Source: a virus. Taken from it: a stretch of DNA of 24,811 nt. A model generated the notes under the pieces. It saw only the letters and a list, made by a program, of their open reading frames with translations, was not told where the DNA came from and did not search any database. This document shows, piece by piece, positions 22,955 through 24,811 of the stretch. The stretch spans positions 5,034 to 29,844 of the IMG/VR virus record IMGVR_UViG_3300030090_004153; one strand, written 5' to 3'. The position numbers were made by a program, and so were the translations under genes. Each line of letters begins with the position of its first letter. The stretch's first letter is position 1.

Positions 22955-23392
22955 ATGGTAGCTGTAGCTAACGCAAAAGCTGAATCGTTTACATTCAACT
23001 CCATTGGAAACGGTGCAACTAAATCAGAGTTTTTTACCAACTCAAATGCGGTTCGTATTTTGAACATGACTGTTGTCAGTGAAGCTGCAATCGCAGCCCA
23101 CGCTTCAAACGTGTACAAAGTCGAATTGCTTACTGGGGCAACGGTAATTGGAAAAATTACTAATGACTCAGATGAGAGCACAACCACAGCCACAACTGGG
23201 GTAGTGGGTATTGACTCAGCTTTGTACGCTGCTAAGACCACTAGGTCAATAGCATTTACACAAGCTGGTGCTAATTCTGATGGTGCTTACGAAAATGCTG
23301 CTGATGCAGTATTGGAAATCAAGGCAAGCAATGACACTGGTGGTACTATCACCGACGTTACTGTTCACCTTGAGTACACAGTAAGCGACTAA
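22955..23392 (+). CDS. Beta-rich virion protein, possible capsid decoration
   Basis: This 145-residue protein is rich in Thr, Ala, Val and Asp. Its strand-like repeats (NVYKVELLTGATVIGKI, GTITDVTVHLEYTVSD) suggest an all-beta fold, and it has no cysteine. It lies 18 bases after the capsid gene, with a GGGAAGGA ribosome binding site. Placement directly after the capsid is typical of decoration or head-completion proteins. I do not recognise the family. Confidence 0.6.
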   Translation: MVAVANAKAESFTFNSIGNGATKSEFFTNSNAVRILNMTVVSEAAIAAHASNVYKVELLTGATVIGKITNDSDESTTTATTGVVGIDSALYAAKTTRSIAFTQAGANSDGAYENAADAVLEIKASNDTGGTITDVTVHLEYTVSD

Positions 23393-23394
23393 GT

Positions 23395-23799
23395 ATGAAC
23401 GAACTTGTCGTTGCTGCATCAATCGTCAGTCCAGACGAACCTGCCTTGAGGCTCGAAGAACTTAATGTTCAAGGGATCAATGGGCAAAAGATGCAGCGAC
23501 GGCAATTCATACATGTCATTAGGAATGATAAGCGAGCCGTATGGTCGGAAGATCTAGGTGATGCTGAATCATTCTTTACGCCACCGTTTAGTATTCCATC
23601 TTTGTTGGAACATACGGTCGCAGAGCTACGTGAGATTGCAGATCAATTACGTGAAAGTAAAGAGTCTGTCAATCGTGTAGATGAATTGAGTGAAGCATCA
23701 ACACTTATAAAAGATGCAATAGATCAAGCTGAAGAACGAACGCTGAAGATGCGCCGTGTATCTGTTAATGGCCCATCCATCACCGTCGAAAGGAATTGA
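23395..23799 (+). CDS. Hypothetical late protein, 134 aa
   Basis: This is an unrecognised protein. A strand-rich first half (MQRRQFIHVIRNDKRAVWSEDL) is followed by a helical acidic half (AELREIADQLRESKESVNRVDEL). It begins two bases after the previous stop, and no strong ribosome binding site is seen. Genes here usually code for head-neck or completion proteins. A structural or assembly role is inferred from position only. Confidence 0.6.
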   Translation: MNELVVAASIVSPDEPALRLEELNVQGINGQKMQRRQFIHVIRNDKRAVWSEDLGDAESFFTPPFSIPSLLEHTVAELREIADQLRESKESVNRVDELSEASTLIKDAIDQAEERTLKMRRVSVNGPSITVERN

Positions 23800-23800
23800 T

Positions 23801-24379
23801 ATGACTACTGATAATGTAATAGTTGAAGCTGCAGCAAATGCTATAGCTGAACAAGCAAATACGGATTCTTTAGATAAAGTAATTGTCAACAATGATGAAT
23901 TTTCCATGTCTACTATGAAGTCTCATCTGATGGATTCTAATGTAGATGCAGATGAACACACCATAGTGTGGTCAATGCAAGATGGAACACAATCAATTGT
24001 ACTAAAGCACAAACTAAATGAAGTATTACGTAAGAGAAATGCTGATGGAAGTTCTAAGTTTTGGGTTCCCGGTATGCCCGGTAAACCACCACAACAAATA
24101 ACAGGGAAACTACTATGTTATCTACATCCAGATCATCCTGAACGCGAATGGATGGATAGTATCGGATTACAAGGGCAAGTCTGTAAAAAGTCTAATATGC
24201 CCTCTTTATTTGACGTTGAATCACACATGTTAAATAGACATCAACAAGAAGCTAAGTTAGTAGAAGGTGCACGTGAGCGTGAGCGTATAGCTGATGAACG
24301 TGAATTAGCCAAGCTACAAATTGAAGCTATACGTGGAGCTCAATCTGCTCCACAAACAAAACGTAAAACAGGAGGTTAA
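23801..24379 (+). CDS. Late protein with zinc-finger-like Cys/His module, 192 aa
   Basis: I use the ATG at 23801 (MTTDNV). AAAGGA lies just before it, and it follows the previous stop by one base. About residues 98-150 hold CYLHPDHPE and then VCKKSNMPSLFDVESHMLNRHQQE. This gives Cys, His, Cys, then His-x4-His, a C2H2/C2HC-like arrangement. The C-terminal 40 residues are a charged helix (ARERERIADERELAKLQIEAI). Proteins with this HPDHPE...VC..S..PS....E.HM..RH signature are known as conserved phage hypotheticals among late genes; the role is unknown. Confidence 0.65.
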   Translation: MTTDNVIVEAAANAIAEQANTDSLDKVIVNNDEFSMSTMKSHLMDSNVDADEHTIVWSMQDGTQSIVLKHKLNEVLRKRNADGSSKFWVPGMPGKPPQQITGKLLCYLHPDHPEREWMDSIGLQGQVCKKSNMPSLFDVESHMLNRHQQEAKLVEGARERERIADERELAKLQIEAIRGAQSAPQTKRKTGG

Positions 24380-24382
24380 TCT

Positions 24383-24685
24383 ATGCCTGGTTCACCCGGA
24401 ATAATTAACACACCCGCACATACCGTTGTAACGGTAGGTAGTAGTAGTACATCTGTACTTGCTGCTAGTGAAACTGCTTCCTATCGATTAATGGTGAACG
24501 ATTCTGACGAAGTAATTTATATTAATCTTGGTGGAACAGCAGCAGCTAATACCGGCATTAGATTGAATGCTTCAGGTGGTTCATATGAAATGTCAGTTGC
24601 AGGTGGGAACTGGTTCAATGGAGCCATAACTGCTATCTGCGCATCTGGCTCTAAGAAGTTATTGGTTACACAAGGTAGCGCATAA
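24383..24685 (+). CDS. Small beta-rich virion protein, 100 aa
   Basis: The sequence is a row of short strands with TVVTVGSSSTSVLAASETASYRL, EVIYINLGGTAAANTGIRLNASGGSYEMS and ITAICASGSKKLLVTQGSA. This pattern (VG.SST.VLA..., then V.INLG..A..N.GI.LN..GGSYE) is frequent in small phage head or tail decoration proteins. A very good AGGAGG ribosome binding site precedes the ATG, suggesting strong expression as expected of a structural protein. Confidence 0.65.
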   Translation: MPGSPGIINTPAHTVVTVGSSSTSVLAASETASYRLMVNDSDEVIYINLGGTAAANTGIRLNASGGSYEMSVAGGNWFNGAITAICASGSKKLLVTQGSA

Positions 24686-24811
24686 TGGCATTAGCTGGGT
24701 CTGCTTTACTAACAGGTTTATCCCAGTTTATGGGAGATGATTACGATAATGTAACTTCCGCAACAAGTACAGATGGTACGACTGTGGTCAAAACTCATCT
24801 TAGTGAATTTG
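24685..24811 (+). CDS. Start of a late structural-type gene, cut by window edge
   Basis: The frame begins at ATG 24685, sharing one base with the previous stop (TAATG). It runs to the right edge as MALAGSALLTGLSQFMGDD followed by a Thr/Ser-rich stretch. This type of N-terminus (small helix then strand with GDD...V..ATS) occurs in phage virion proteins next to head genes. Only 42 residues are visible, so no function is given. Confidence 0.55.
   Translation, partial: MALAGSALLTGLSQFMGDDYDNVTSATSTDGTTVVKTHLSEF

Overview
The window looks like part of the genome of a tailed double-stranded DNA phage (or a prophage) that infects a bacterium. It has a single-strand DNA-binding protein, a RecA/RepA-like ATPase and a DUF932 protein on one arm. 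The other arm carries a complete head-assembly series: terminase small and large subunits, portal, scaffold-like protein and major capsid protein. No tRNA, CRISPR array, integrase, repressor gene or insertion sequence was seen. The host cannot be named from the sequence. Three operator boxes resemble the LexA boxes of Gram-positive bacteria, which is only a hint. A very large protein lies between portal and capsid and no tape-measure or tail-sheath gene is seen, so a podovirus-like particle is possible but unproven.

Layout. Positions 1-7002 hold a tightly packed leftward (minus-strand) operon of small early proteins. The genes overlap by 1-46 bases or nearly abut, and most are unrecognised. 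The operon ends at the left edge with a truncated ATPase gene. It contains an internal promoter at 6030-6058, and two small genes (6091-6249 and 6520-6627) escape a usual length cutoff. Positions 7003-7920 are a 0.9 kb control region without convincing genes. It holds palindromes, short phased direct repeats, a 71% GC array of hairpins, three tandem GAAC-N4-GTTC operators and facing promoters. Positions 7921-8604 hold one rightward gene of unknown function. A second noncoding GC-rich island (8605-8800, about 70% GC) folds into a long rod. Then come an extended -10 promoter and the rightward late genes 8841-24811.

How it fits together. The early operon probably supports DNA replication and host takeover: SSB, ATPase and small accessory proteins. 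The control region separates leftward early from rightward late transcription. The terminase and portal genes serve DNA packaging. Two giant proteins (1031 and 1751 residues) are candidates for internal virion or ejection proteins. The scaffold-like protein, capsid protein and a set of small beta-rich proteins build the head and connector. The most unusual part is 7597-8834: a hairpin array, three LexA-like operators, an orphan gene, a rod-shaped structured element and a promoter that appears to start the terminase mRNA at its own ATG.
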